Source of the DNA: Candidatus Bathyarchaeota archaeon A05DMB-2
GTDB taxonomy: Archaea > Thermoproteota > Bathyarchaeia > Bathyarchaeales > Bathycorpusculaceae
Length of the DNA: 64,000 nt
Direction of reading: 5' to 3'
NCBI GenBank assembly: GCA_018475625.1
Contig: JAAKEZ010000001.1
Span: 297,289-361,288 of the forward strand
Part shown: piece after piece, positions 9,331 to 17,996 of the stretch
Numbering within the stretch: the first letter of the stretch is position 1
Layout: each line of letters begins with the position of its first letter
Made by a program: the position numbers and the translations under genes
The notes under the pieces: generated by a model
Databases searched by the model: none
What the model was told of the DNA's origin: nothing
What the model saw: the letters and a program-made list of their open reading frames with translations, nothing else

Positions 9331-9684
9331 TTAGCTGCCTCCTGCCTTATGCTGTAGCTGTTGAACTACTCGGCGCAATTCTTGGCACATGCGCTGCGGT
9401 CCAAGACTCCAGCTTCTCTGAACCATAGGCGAAGGCAAAACAGACTCAACCATCTTGGCAGCTTCAGAAGCCGGAATCATTTTAGGCGGATTCTTGAGCA
9501 AACCGCCACCGGGCAACTGCCTCCGCAAGTCTTCAATGGTTTTCTCCGCTTCCGACAGTTTACTCGAAGTATCCGCAAGCTTGCCTTCGACTTCTGACAG
9601 CTTAAGCTGCAGACTGCCAACTTTTTCATCCGTAAGCTTCTCTAAAACCTGCACGTTAGTCTCCGGGATACCTGGAACCGCCAC
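9331..9684 (-). CDS. Short coiled-coil protein of the phage-like cassette
   Basis: A 117-residue protein. Residues of about 10-55 form a charged heptad-like helix (KLSEVEGKLADTSSKLSEAE), followed by a Pro/Gly-rich linker and a C-terminal helix rich in Arg and Gln. No enzymatic motif is present. It is first in the minus-strand set that continues with the DUF2190-like protein, the terminase and the ATPase-acetyltransferase. A scaffold or adaptor role is possible but only inferred from position. Confidence 0.5.
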   Translation of the reverse strand: MAVPGIPETNVQVLEKLTDEKVGSLQLKLSEVEGKLADTSSKLSEAEKTIEDLRRQLPGGGLLKNPPKMIPASEAAKMVESVLPSPMVQRSWSLGPQRMCQELRRVVQQLQHKAGGS

Positions 9685-10012
9685 TAAACTACTCGCCTCC
9701 TGCCAAATTTTTCTTAACTTGACAGCCGAAATCCCTCATAGATGAAAAAAGAGGGAGAGAAGATGCGAAGAAACGACGTGGCGCAACATCGCCACTGCAA
9801 CGAGCCGCTGCTGTCGCGTCGAGTTGGGGAGTCCGAATCCCACCCCCGCACCACTATAATTGAGTATTATGTTTTGGCGAGAGAACAAGCGGTTGTCGCG
9901 ATTTTTGGATGTTGCCGACCCTATTTTGGAATGGTTCTATTACTCATGCCGGTGTATCATTTGGAGCGGAAAACTGAAACCGTGATGGTTAAAAGAAAAG
10001 AGAAGAGGATTG
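9685..10012. other. Intergenic stretch with a tRNA-3'-end-like segment
   Basis: The region between the phage-like cassette and the DUF4382-like gene has no convincing gene. A plus-strand frame of 96 codons runs from 9742 to 10032 but reads as low-quality sequence. Bases 9823-9853 resemble a tRNA 3' end: a GGGA/TCCC hairpin with loop GTCCGAA, then CCCCCGC, A, CCA. No matching 5' half (GCGGGGG) is present, and the T-loop is non-standard. It may be a decayed attachment-site copy of a tRNA end. Confidence 0.3.
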
Positions 10013-11188
10013 TCAAGGTAAAGTCGCCTTGACTGTGAAGGTTTGGAAGCCTTCACCCATCAGTCTTAGCGTGTAGTTGCCGTCAACTATTGGCGTTATG
10101 GTGAACAGTGGATTTTGGTTTTGTCTCCAGCCAGTATAAAGTGCAATGACATCGCTGAAATTCAACGTTGCACTTTCACCAGGATTTATGGTCAACGATG
10201 AAAATGGTTTACCAAATTCAGACGGTTTCCAGAAAGTTCCGTACAGCGGAACCAGCGTCGTTCCGTTCAGTTTGAAAGGAATTGTCTCAGGATGGATTCT
10301 CACTCTGTGCTCTTTATGCCAACCTTGTCCGAATGGCGTGACATCCCACGTCTGTGTTGTGTTAAATTCGCCATGCAACGTGAGTCCAAAGATTCTAAAT
10401 GCTACTTCGCCCTCATTCTTTATAGTCACCGAAAGCCCCGTATTGTTGCCGTTTACCGTAAGCGTAGCCGAAACAATCGTCAAGTTCTTTGAAAAGTCCT
10501 CTTTAACACGTATAAGCCGTACTCTGTTATTTTCGCCAATCGCGATAATAGTCCCTACTCTAACATGCGCTGAAGTTAGGTTCTCAACAATAATAGCGTT
10601 CGCACTAGGAACAAGCACATAATAGTATACCGTTGCGTCGTTTTCGTCTGATGCTTGTATCTGAACCAGTGTCGGGTTAAAGTCTATCAACACTCCAGAA
10701 AGCGTCTTGTTAACCGCGCCATTCACAACGTTAACAACAAACGTATCAGACAGCGAGGTCACATTGTACGTTTTCTCATTGACAACCGCGGTCACATTGG
10801 CTATCGTAAATTGAACTTTATCCACCGTTGAATTAATCGGTATGGTAATAGAGGCAATCGTCTGAGTCATATTAATCAGCGAGAACAAGTTCACAGTACC
10901 TTCTGCGCCAACTGGAAGCCATTCATCAGTACCATTTGGATAAATCACATGAAGCATGATGTCATGGTACGTCATATTGAGCTGTGTGGTTCCTGCAGGT
11001 ACCGTTGGCGGATCAGTCAACAAAATAGCAAAAGTAGCTTTTTCAACTGTTGGGACTGCGGGTTCTGTTGGAACTGTTGGTACAACAGACGTGGTGCTGG
11101 TTAAGTTTGCAAATACAGACATTCCGATGATAGCAACTGCAACGATGACTGCAGCCAAACCGTATTTAAAAGGCCATCTTCTATACAT
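10013..11188 (-). CDS. Membrane-anchored DUF4382-like surface protein
   Basis: A surface protein with an N-terminal membrane helix (YGLAAVIVAVAIIGMSVFA) and a large Asn/Thr-rich external part full of NxT/NxS sites. The first external domain, beginning FAILLTDPPTVP and continuing TQLNMTYHDIMLHV, resembles DUF4382. The rest is beta-rich without recognised catalytic residues. I start it at the ATG at 11188 (MYRRWPFKYG) because GAGGAAGG lies 4 bases upstream; a longer in-frame ATG at 11218 lacks a ribosome site. Confidence 0.72.
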   Translation of the reverse strand: MYRRWPFKYGLAAVIVAVAIIGMSVFANLTSTTSVVPTVPTEPAVPTVEKATFAILLTDPPTVPAGTTQLNMTYHDIMLHVIYPNGTDEWLPVGAEGTVNLFSLINMTQTIASITIPINSTVDKVQFTIANVTAVVNEKTYNVTSLSDTFVVNVVNGAVNKTLSGVLIDFNPTLVQIQASDENDATVYYYVLVPSANAIIVENLTSAHVRVGTIIAIGENNRVRLIRVKEDFSKNLTIVSATLTVNGNNTGLSVTIKNEGEVAFRIFGLTLHGEFNTTQTWDVTPFGQGWHKEHRVRIHPETIPFKLNGTTLVPLYGTFWKPSEFGKPFSSLTINPGESATLNFSDVIALYTGWRQNQNPLFTITPIVDGNYTLRLMGEGFQTFTVKATLP

Positions 11189-11311
11189 TTTTCCTTCCTC
11201 TGCATATGGAGGAAACATCAGGAAATTAAAATCTACACATTTTAAAGTTCGTTAAAAGCGTTTGAAGGCTCATTTAAAAAACTTTTAACCATGAAGGCAG
11301 GCGAAAAACAC

Positions 11312-11731
11312 TCACACGGCTAGTTTACGCCAAAGCCTAATCGTCTCAAACCAGAACACAGCAAGCATTGCAAAGCTTACTCCAATCAAATATGGAACAA
11401 AACCCGCACCGCAACAAATCGCCGCTGAGAAGAAAACTACAAGGATGGTAAAAAGCAAAGAAAAGAAGAACAACTGCGGCACCACAGTAGGCCCCATTTT
11501 TGAGTAACCCTCAAGAATCCTATCAGACGCCTCTTTCACCGCAGAATACTTTCCATACTCATCCTGCTTGGCAAAGCCCGTTTCTAAAAGTTTTCCTAAA
11601 TGATAAGAAGCGAGTGAAGCTGAAGAGAGGTTGAGTGCACGCTGAATATCTCTGAGTTCAGACGGCCCATGCTTAAGCAAGTATAAGTAGACTTTCAGCG
11701 TGTTGCCCCTGATTTCCTGATTGCTCGACAT
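11312..11731 (-). CDS. Membrane-bound winged-helix regulator
   Basis: A 139-residue protein. Residues 5-75 are an ArsR-type winged helix (YLYLLKHGPSELRDIQRAL, then SLASYHLGKLLETGFA), and residues 85-130 form two membrane helices. HTH domains tethered to the membrane in this way are common in archaea, but their signals are mostly unknown. It lies upstream of the DUF4382-like gene on the same strand and may regulate it; the gap of about 120 bases allows either one transcript or two. Confidence 0.75.
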   Translation of the reverse strand: MSSNQEIRGNTLKVYLYLLKHGPSELRDIQRALNLSSASLASYHLGKLLETGFAKQDEYGKYSAVKEASDRILEGYSKMGPTVVPQLFFFSLLFTILVVFFSAAICCGAGFVPYLIGVSFAMLAVFWFETIRLWRKLAV

Positions 11732-11794
11732 AAAAGAACAAAATGGAAAATCGCATTACTTAACTTTACGATAGAACTATGAAACTTGCGTAGT

Positions 11795-11819
11795 GTGGGT
11801 TCAAATCCCACCCCGCCCG
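11795..11819 (+). tRNA. Orphan tRNA 3' fragment (T-arm and acceptor strand)
   Basis: The sequence forms a perfect T-arm (GTGGG, loop TTCAAAT, CCCAC), followed by an acceptor 3' strand CCCGCCC and one discriminator base G. No GGGCGGG acceptor 5' strand or anticodon arm exists in the preceding 200 bases, so this is not a complete gene. Integrases that target tRNA 3' ends leave such copies at the far border of an integrated element. Confidence 0.6.
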
Positions 11820-11820
11820 T

Positions 11821-12015
11821 TTACAACACACCCCGAACCCTAACAAGTTTCTTGTAAGGCATATTTCCTTTTTTCCTAACGATGTTATTACTTCTGTAGT
11901 CGCAAACGTACCGAAACATGCTTCTATTAGTCGGCAGACTTTTCTTCTCCAGCGTCTCCCGCTTCATCTCATCCAAATCCATCCCAAACCAAACCTCCAC
12001 AAGATTACAGAACAC
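11821..12015 (-). CDS. Possible small basic protein next to the tRNA fragment
   Basis: An open frame of 64 codons with a plausible, Lys/Arg-rich composition; an internal ATG gives about 53 residues (MDLDEMKRETLEKK). It ends one base after the tRNA fragment. I recognise no domain. It could be a remnant of an integrase or a small element-encoded regulator, but nothing in the sequence decides this. Confidence 0.25.
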   Translation of the reverse strand: MFCNLVEVWFGMDLDEMKRETLEKKSLPTNRSMFRYVCDYRSNNIVRKKGNMPYKKLVRVRGVL

Positions 12016-12178
12016 GAAATAATAACCCTATAGGGAGTAGACTCCAAGCCTATAGCTATAGACTATGCAAACAGAAGCCGATGGTAAGATAACGATGCAA
12101 ATATATCGGTAGGCTATTTAAGCCTCGGCTGGAACAAGCCAAGCAGGATTGTATCCTCAAGGCGTGCTTTCTTTTAAT
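12016..12178 (+). ncRNA. Candidate structured RNA or terminator region
   Basis: A gene-free stretch with many short inverted repeats: CCCTATAGGG, CTATAGCTATAG, AGGCT/AGCCT, and AGCCGA pairing with TCGGCT about 45 bases later. It ends in a hairpin (AAGCA/TGCTT enclosing GGAT/ATCC) followed by TCTTTT, which looks like an RNA 3' end or terminator. No known RNA family was recognised, and the strand is inferred only from the T-rich end. Confidence 0.3.
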
Positions 12179-12445
12179 TCAGTGTGCCAGACCTTCGACA
12201 TCGTGAGGATAGAGGTGCCTTATCGTGTGGGCGGCGCCACAAATTTCTTCATAGACAACATTATAATTATTACGGCGATAGCAGAATAACCTGTTGACCT
12301 TCACATTTGCGACCCCCTGAATATAATAGTTGGACTTACTAATCTGCCGAGTAGCATAGTCGTGATAAAGCGCGCGATGTTTGCGAACTCGATAAACATA
12401 ATTTGACTTTTTTGCTGATAAAAATTGAGGGGCGCTTCCGCACCA
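12179..12445 (-). pseudogene. Open frame without a start, possible gene remnant
   Basis: Downstream of the glycosyltransferase stop, another minus-strand frame stays open for almost 90 codons with protein-like composition (NRLFCYRRNNYNVVYEE, ending HLYPHDVEGLAH). It has no start codon of its own outside the overlapping gene. It may be the severed tail of an older gene or a chance open frame; I recognise no family. Confidence 0.2.
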
Positions 12446-12465
12446 CTCGAATTTCGAACATTTAG

Positions 12466-14871
12466 TTATGGGAAAGATATGAATAGTATGCGGTTTATTT
12501 TTAGGATGATGGAGTGTATTGTGAGTTGTATTCTCTTTGCCACCTGGTATAGGAAGCTGCTTATGGCGATGGCGAAGGCTGGAAAGGCTGGCAGTATGTA
12601 CCATTCAAGTTTTGTTTGGGCAAAAGTGAACACCGCAAGTACAATCGCTATCCATGCAATAATTAAAGTGTCTCCTTTTAAACGCTTAAAAACCGCGTTG
12701 AACGCGCAAAGCCCCGCCCCGAAAGGCAGCAGAATTACCCAAAACAGGTTCTCGTTGTTAACTAAGTAGCTGAAATAGTAAAGGTAACCGCCGGCGTGGC
12801 TTTCAATGGGGTTGCTAGCTCGCATGATGCCGGAATAAACAAAAAAAGACTGCCAAAAGTCCGGTCCAAAACGCAGAATCATGTAAATCACCCAAGGCGC
12901 AATGACCAGAAGTCCCACTCGCCAAAAAAGAGCGAAGCGCTTGGTAAAGAAAAACCTCAAGCCTCTCCCTGTCGCCGTAAAATAAGAAAAGATTATTAGC
13001 GGAATCAGTAGGGCTATGAGCTGCTTTGTCATAAACGCCAAACCGAAGAATACGCCGCCTAACGCTGCGTATCGGTTAGTGCCTTCTGTTTTTTCGCTCA
13101 ATACCAAAAAGTATACGCTCGCCAAAATGAAGAAGACGAAGGGAACATCGGTCATGGCGTGTCTTGCAAACACATAAAAGGTTGTGAAAGTGCCTAAAAC
13201 TAGCGCTGAAAGAAACCCAACGGGCACGTTATACATTTTTCTTCCCAAATAGAAGACGAAAACTAAGGATAACGTGCCGAATACGGCGCTCCAAATCCTC
13301 GAGGCGAAGTTGTTAACGCCGAAGACTTGGTAGGCAAGAGAAATCAACCACATGAAGAGCGGCGGCTTCGCAATGCCTATGTCTAACTCACCATAAGTCC
13401 ATGGAGTCAGGTAGTCTCCGGTCTTAAACATGTGGAATGCCCATTGAGAATATGTTTGCTCGTCTGTAACCCACAGCGGTCCGCTTCCTATATTTACGAA
13501 GAATATTGTTGAGAAAGCAAGAATCGCCAAAATACAAAGAGCACTGGCGTGTTCTAGGAACCAAGGGCGTTTTTGGTCAAACGATGCTTCGGCGTTTTGT
13601 TTAGTCGCGTGGAGAAAGCGCACGATTGTAAAGGTAATGGCTGTCGCCACAGCGAACGCAACTGCATCAAAGGCAATTGTGGTCCACGGTAAAGAGTTGT
13701 TGGCTTGCGTGGGTACGGATTGAATGGTTGAATCGTCAAGGGCGAAGGCGTAGATGCGATAGTCACTGGAACCAACGTAAAGCTTGCCGTTTACTATTGC
13801 TGGGGAAGAATCCACAGAGCTTTCAGTTGCGTAACTCCACCTCTTTGCTCCAGTAAACGCGTCAAAGCAATAGATGCTGTAGTCTTCAGAGCCCACATAC
13901 ACGTTGCCGTCCGCAACTGCAGGAGAAGACCTGACCCAGTACCCAGTTGGGCTCCGCCATATTTTCTTGCCGTTTGAAGCGTTTAGGCAGTAAACGTTGT
14001 TGTCGTCGGAGCCTGCGTAGACGCATCCGTAGGCGACAGCGGGGGAAGAGTAAACTGAGCCTTCGGTTTGGTATTCCCAAATCTTGGTACCAGTAGAAGC
14101 GTTAAGAGCACATATGTAGCCGTCTATGGAGCCCACGTAAACGCAGCCATTGTGCACGTTGGGAGAGGAGATAAAGCTTCCAGTATGCGTGCGCCATAAT
14201 TCTTCACCTGTAGAAGCATTAAAAGCGTAAACATGATAGTCATCAGTGGCAACGTAGACCACGCCGTCTGAGACAGCAGGAGACGATTGCACGCGGTGTG
14301 AAGTAGAGTAACGCCGAATTTCAGCTCCATCTGAAGCGTTAAGGCAGAGCACATCATGGTCTCCGGAGCCTATGTAGACGCGCCCCTCCACTATTGTGGG
14401 GGAAGACCGTACTAAGCCTCCCACTTTCGTTTTCCAAACAGGCTTTCCTGTGGCAATGTCGATGCGGTAAGCGTAGCCGTCGTCTGAGCCCACGTAGACG
14501 GAATTGTTGTAGATGGCTGGCGACGAGTTCACTTCGCTGCCTGTTGAGTAGTTCCAGAATGGTTTGCCGTTGGAGGAGTTGAGACAGTAGACGCGCCAAT
14601 CCCTCGAGCCCACGAGAACGTAGCCGTTAGCCACCGCGGGCGAAGACCACCGCACAGCTTTCCACGTTTTGCAAGTCCACGAGAGTTTGACGGAGTTTGT
14701 TGGAATTTTACAGGTGGTGCAGCCGCTGTGGCTTGAGTCATGGCGGAACATCGTCCACTCGTCCGTGCCTGAAATAGCGTTAGCACTTGAGGCTACCGAT
14801 ATGCAGTATGATTTAATAAAGATGAGTGAGATGGGGATGATTAGCAGCCACAGCCGCCTGTGCTTTCCCAT
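12466..14871 (-). CDS. Beta-propeller fused to a membrane glycosyltransferase
   Basis: About 801 residues. After an N-terminal membrane helix, residues of about 35-385 form seven to eight PQQ-like blades (repeats such as SSPAVADGNVYVGS and CLNASNGKKIW). A further membrane helix leads into a multi-spanning region typical of PMT/ArnT-like transferases that use lipid-linked sugar: the acidic loop motif TDEQTYSQWA, then AKPPLFMWLI and ARHAMTDVPFVFF. I start it at the ATG at 14871 (MGKHRRLW), which has GAGGAT just upstream. The family is firm for both halves; the fusion implies that sugar transfer is tied to an extracellular binding domain. Confidence 0.85.
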   Translation of the reverse strand: MGKHRRLWLLIIPISLIFIKSYCISVASSANAISGTDEWTMFRHDSSHSGCTTCKIPTNSVKLSWTCKTWKAVRWSSPAVANGYVLVGSRDWRVYCLNSSNGKPFWNYSTGSEVNSSPAIYNNSVYVGSDDGYAYRIDIATGKPVWKTKVGGLVRSSPTIVEGRVYIGSGDHDVLCLNASDGAEIRRYSTSHRVQSSPAVSDGVVYVATDDYHVYAFNASTGEELWRTHTGSFISSPNVHNGCVYVGSIDGYICALNASTGTKIWEYQTEGSVYSSPAVAYGCVYAGSDDNNVYCLNASNGKKIWRSPTGYWVRSSPAVADGNVYVGSEDYSIYCFDAFTGAKRWSYATESSVDSSPAIVNGKLYVGSSDYRIYAFALDDSTIQSVPTQANNSLPWTTIAFDAVAFAVATAITFTIVRFLHATKQNAEASFDQKRPWFLEHASALCILAILAFSTIFFVNIGSGPLWVTDEQTYSQWAFHMFKTGDYLTPWTYGELDIGIAKPPLFMWLISLAYQVFGVNNFASRIWSAVFGTLSLVFVFYLGRKMYNVPVGFLSALVLGTFTTFYVFARHAMTDVPFVFFILASVYFLVLSEKTEGTNRYAALGGVFFGLAFMTKQLIALLIPLIIFSYFTATGRGLRFFFTKRFALFWRVGLLVIAPWVIYMILRFGPDFWQSFFVYSGIMRASNPIESHAGGYLYYFSYLVNNENLFWVILLPFGAGLCAFNAVFKRLKGDTLIIAWIAIVLAVFTFAQTKLEWYILPAFPAFAIAISSFLYQVAKRIQLTIHSIILKINRILFISFP

Positions 14872-15104
14872 CGGTATCCTCAATAATAAGAGTATACTGA
14901 ACTTTGAAAATAAAACCATTGCTGGTCCGATTCTAGACGGTTTAAACCGCTTAACCAGCAGTGTAGTGATGAATTCTGAACCCTGAGGGCTTGTTGATTC
15001 TGTTTAACACGAATACAAAATTGGATACTTAATACTTAGTTTACTTAAACAAGCGCTAAATAGGCTTTTGGAGCAGTCTTTCCTAACGGAAGAGCGCTGG
15101 AACG

Positions 15105-17129
15105 ATGCAGAAGACAGGCGAAGAGAAGCGTGAAGTGATAAGCTACTGCTGTTCAAATCCTAATTGTAAGAGCGTTTTTACCAGACCTAAAAAACTGGTT
15201 TATTATTTGTGTCCAACTTGTCAAACACTTGTTAATATGGAGACAGTGCTGGGAAATGAGAAAACGAAGAAACAGGGGCCAACAGAAGAGGACATCAAAA
15301 GAAAAGAAGCCGAACGCTTAACGGCGGAGCAAAAAGCAGTTGCTTTAGAGGCTGAGCTAAAAGCAGAACGGAAGAAGTCAGAGCGACTGGAAGCAGAGCG
15401 GCTAAAAGCAGAGAAAAGGGCAAAGCGGTTGGAGTCAGAGCTTGAGGCTTCGCGATTAGAGGTGAGGCGGAAGGAGGAGCAGTTTGAAGCTCAACGAGAA
15501 GCGGAAGTACAAGCGGCAGAACGGGCAGAGGCAGAGCGCTTAGAAGCAGAACAGAAAATGGCGCGATTAGAGGAAGAACGCCGAGGAGAACGCCTTGAGG
15601 CAGAACACAGGATAAAGCAGTTAGAAGAGGAACTACGAGCAGAACGCGAAAAGGCAGAGCAAGAAGTCGCGCAGGTAGAGGCAGAACGTCTCGATTTAGA
15701 GCACAAGGCGAAGCAAATAGCGTCAGAGCTTTTGGAGTCGGAAAGAAAATCGAAACGGTTCGAGACTGCGCTGAAAGAAGCAGAACAAAAAATAGCGCAG
15801 TTAGAGATAAAACGGTTAGAAGCAGAGCAAAAAGCGGAACAGTTAGAAGCGCAGCGAAAGGAAGCGCAAACAGAAATAGAACGGTTAGAGGCGGAGCGGC
15901 AGGAAGCTGAGCGGCAGCAGGTAGAACGACTGAAAGCAGAGCGAAAGAAAATGCAACAGCTAGACGCAAAAAGAAAAGCGGAAAACATAGAGGCGAAAAA
16001 GAAAACAAAAATGCTCGAAGCGAAACTTCAGGAAACAGAACAAAAATCAAAACAACTGGAGTCAGAACTGCTGGCAGAACGAAAGAAAACAGAGCAGATT
16101 GAGACTGAACGGACGGAAGCAGAAAGAAAGTTGGAATTACTGGAGGCGCAACGGGAAGAAATACAAAGAGAATTAGAGCGACTGGCGACAGAGCGAAAGA
16201 CAGACCAGATGGAAACTGCACGAAAAACAGAACAGCTAGAAACAAAACTTTTAGAAGCCGAGGAAATGGCAAAACGTTTGGAGGCAACACTGGAGGCAGA
16301 ACGCAAGGAGTCGCAACAAAAAAAACGACAACTCGAGTCAAAACTGTTAGAGGCAGAAAGAAAGACGAACCTTTTGGAGTCTCAACTGGTGGAGGAACAA
16401 CGAAAATTAGAGTGCTTGGAGGAGGAGCGAAGGGCAGAACGGTTAGAAGCAGAACGACTCGAAGCAGAAAGAAAGGAGGCGGAACGATTGCTATCAGAAC
16501 GGGTGGAAGCACTGAGGATGGAAGCTGAGCGGAAGGCGGAAAGATTAGAGGCGGAACTGATGGAGGCGAAACGGAACGCGGAAAAGTTAGAAGCGGGGCT
16601 CCTGCTAGCAGAGGAAAAAGCAACACAATTAGAATCAGACCTAAAAGCAGAGCAGTTAACTTCAGAACAGATGGCGAGACGATTAGAAGCGCAAAGCAAG
16701 GAACTGGAGCGGTTGGAGGCGGAACGATTAAAGGCAGAGCAGAAATCCCAGCGATTAGAGGAGGAATTAAAGGCAGAACGTCTAGAGGCTCAACTAAAAG
16801 AAGCGGAACGGTTGGAAGCGGAGCGATTAGAGGAAGAACGAAAAGAAGCGCGGCGATTAGAGGTAAAGCAAAAGGTTGAAAGGCTGGCAGAGCAGTTGGC
16901 GAAACGAGTAGAGGCGGAAAGACAGGTAGCAAGTGCAGAAGAGGTAAACAAGCCACCCGATTCTTGGTGCAAGCACTATTTTGGTTATCTTAATCGACGT
17001 AAGAAAGGTGAAGGCATACCAGATTCATGCTTGGCATGCCCCAAATCTTTAGACTGCATGCTTTCTGACCACTATAAGTCAAAGGAACCTGTCGAAGAAA
17101 TCAAGAAATGGTACCCAGTAGAAGCCTAA
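15105..17129 (+). CDS. Long charged-helix protein with terminal zinc-binding clusters
   Basis: A 674-residue protein in three parts. The N-terminus has a zinc-ribbon-like set of Cys (C15, C16, C21, then C36-x-x-C39). Residues of about 60-620 are almost purely Glu, Lys, Arg, Ala, Gln and Leu in repeats such as RLEAERKEAERL, predicting a coiled coil or single stable helix. The C-terminus has a second Cys/His cluster (CKHYFGYL, CLACPKSLDC). There is no signal or membrane segment. The repeats create long antisense open frames that are not genes. The role is unknown; a spacer or scaffold between two zinc modules is the simplest reading. Confidence 0.8.
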   Translation: MQKTGEEKREVISYCCSNPNCKSVFTRPKKLVYYLCPTCQTLVNMETVLGNEKTKKQGPTEEDIKRKEAERLTAEQKAVALEAELKAERKKSERLEAERLKAEKRAKRLESELEASRLEVRRKEEQFEAQREAEVQAAERAEAERLEAEQKMARLEEERRGERLEAEHRIKQLEEELRAEREKAEQEVAQVEAERLDLEHKAKQIASELLESERKSKRFETALKEAEQKIAQLEIKRLEAEQKAEQLEAQRKEAQTEIERLEAERQEAERQQVERLKAERKKMQQLDAKRKAENIEAKKKTKMLEAKLQETEQKSKQLESELLAERKKTEQIETERTEAERKLELLEAQREEIQRELERLATERKTDQMETARKTEQLETKLLEAEEMAKRLEATLEAERKESQQKKRQLESKLLEAERKTNLLESQLVEEQRKLECLEEERRAERLEAERLEAERKEAERLLSERVEALRMEAERKAERLEAELMEAKRNAEKLEAGLLLAEEKATQLESDLKAEQLTSEQMARRLEAQSKELERLEAERLKAEQKSQRLEEELKAERLEAQLKEAERLEAERLEEERKEARRLEVKQKVERLAEQLAKRVEAERQVASAEEVNKPPDSWCKHYFGYLNRRKKGEGIPDSCLACPKSLDCMLSDHYKSKEPVEEIKKWYPVEA

Positions 17130-17245
17130 CTCACGGCAGGGCACCTCTCATGAAAACGCAACAAAATCATCTGAATCCCCCTGCTTCAGCCAACCACGAT
17201 TCTAAGCGACGATTCAATCTATATAAGAGGGGCTATAGTCTTTTC

Positions 17246-17995
17246 TCACACGCCAGTCCTAACATTTTCCAAAAAGTCCCTGACGTCAGACGGAGAATGC
17301 CCTGAATAGTACTTGCTGAAGTATCCGAAAACTTCTGTTTGCTCATCCAAGAAAGGCCTTAGTTTGTCAGCCCACGCTTTGATGCTGTTTGTTTTGTCTG
17401 CTTCTCTTCTGCCTAAAGTGCCTTTGACTTTTCTGCGGTCTCCTTCCCACCTCACGTAGATGAAATCTGCGGTTATTTCGCTGGTTTGCGGCATGAGAGG
17501 GCTGTCAACCCACGCCAACGCCACGCTGTTATCCCTGAGGACATTGTAGAAGCCGTCGTTCACCATCTTCTGTTTTCTAACCTCAACCACGTAATGGTGC
17601 TTTTTGGGCAAGTTCCGAAGGAAATCGCGCAGAAGAGGCAGTTGCCCGGTTCCAAACGTGTAAGGAAACTGAAGCAGCAAAGCGCCAAGCTTCTCCTCCA
17701 GAAGCTCAATGCGCTCTAAAAACACCGCCACTTCCTGCTGACAATCTCTCAGCATTTTAACATGGGTTATGACTTGCGGAAACTTTAGCGAAAACAAGAA
17801 ACCCTTAGGTGTTTGCTCCTTCCAGTCTATCACGCTTTGTTTGCGGGGAATGCGGTAGAAGGTGCTGTCAACCTCCACCGTATCGAACTGACTTGCGTAG
17901 TAGGCTAAGTATTCTTTTGACGACAGGTTTTCTGGGTAAAAGTTGCCTTTCCAGAAGTCGTAGCTCCAGCCCATTGTGCCCACATGAAGCGTCAT
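17246..17995 (-). CDS. DUF72 family protein (YecE-like TIM barrel)
   Basis: A 249-residue protein with the family's opening HVGTMGWSYDFWKGNFYP, the segment FDTVEVDSTFYRIP and the C-terminal half containing YVRWEGDR and FGYFSKYYSGHSP. DUF72 proteins adopt a TIM-barrel-like fold and their activity is not established. It starts 1 base beyond the ligase stop, as the last gene of the end-joining operon, which suggests a link to DNA repair. That link is inference. Confidence 0.9.
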   Translation of the reverse strand: MTLHVGTMGWSYDFWKGNFYPENLSSKEYLAYYASQFDTVEVDSTFYRIPRKQSVIDWKEQTPKGFLFSLKFPQVITHVKMLRDCQQEVAVFLERIELLEEKLGALLLQFPYTFGTGQLPLLRDFLRNLPKKHHYVVEVRKQKMVNDGFYNVLRDNSVALAWVDSPLMPQTSEITADFIYVRWEGDRRKVKGTLGRREADKTNSIKAWADKLRPFLDEQTEVFGYFSKYYSGHSPSDVRDFLENVRTGV

Positions 17996-17996
17996 G

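Noticed and set aside
9742..10032. A 96-codon plus-strand frame between the phage-like cassette and the DUF4382-like gene
   Set aside because: It mixes a tRNA-like segment with unlike sequence and overlaps the end of a better gene; no motif or ribosome site.
15295..16956. A 553-codon minus-strand open frame and three shorter ones opposite the charged-helix gene
   Set aside because: They arise from the Glu/Arg/Ala codon repeats of the plus-strand gene, and the translation is low-complexity Leu/Pro/Val or Ser/Cys/Arg.
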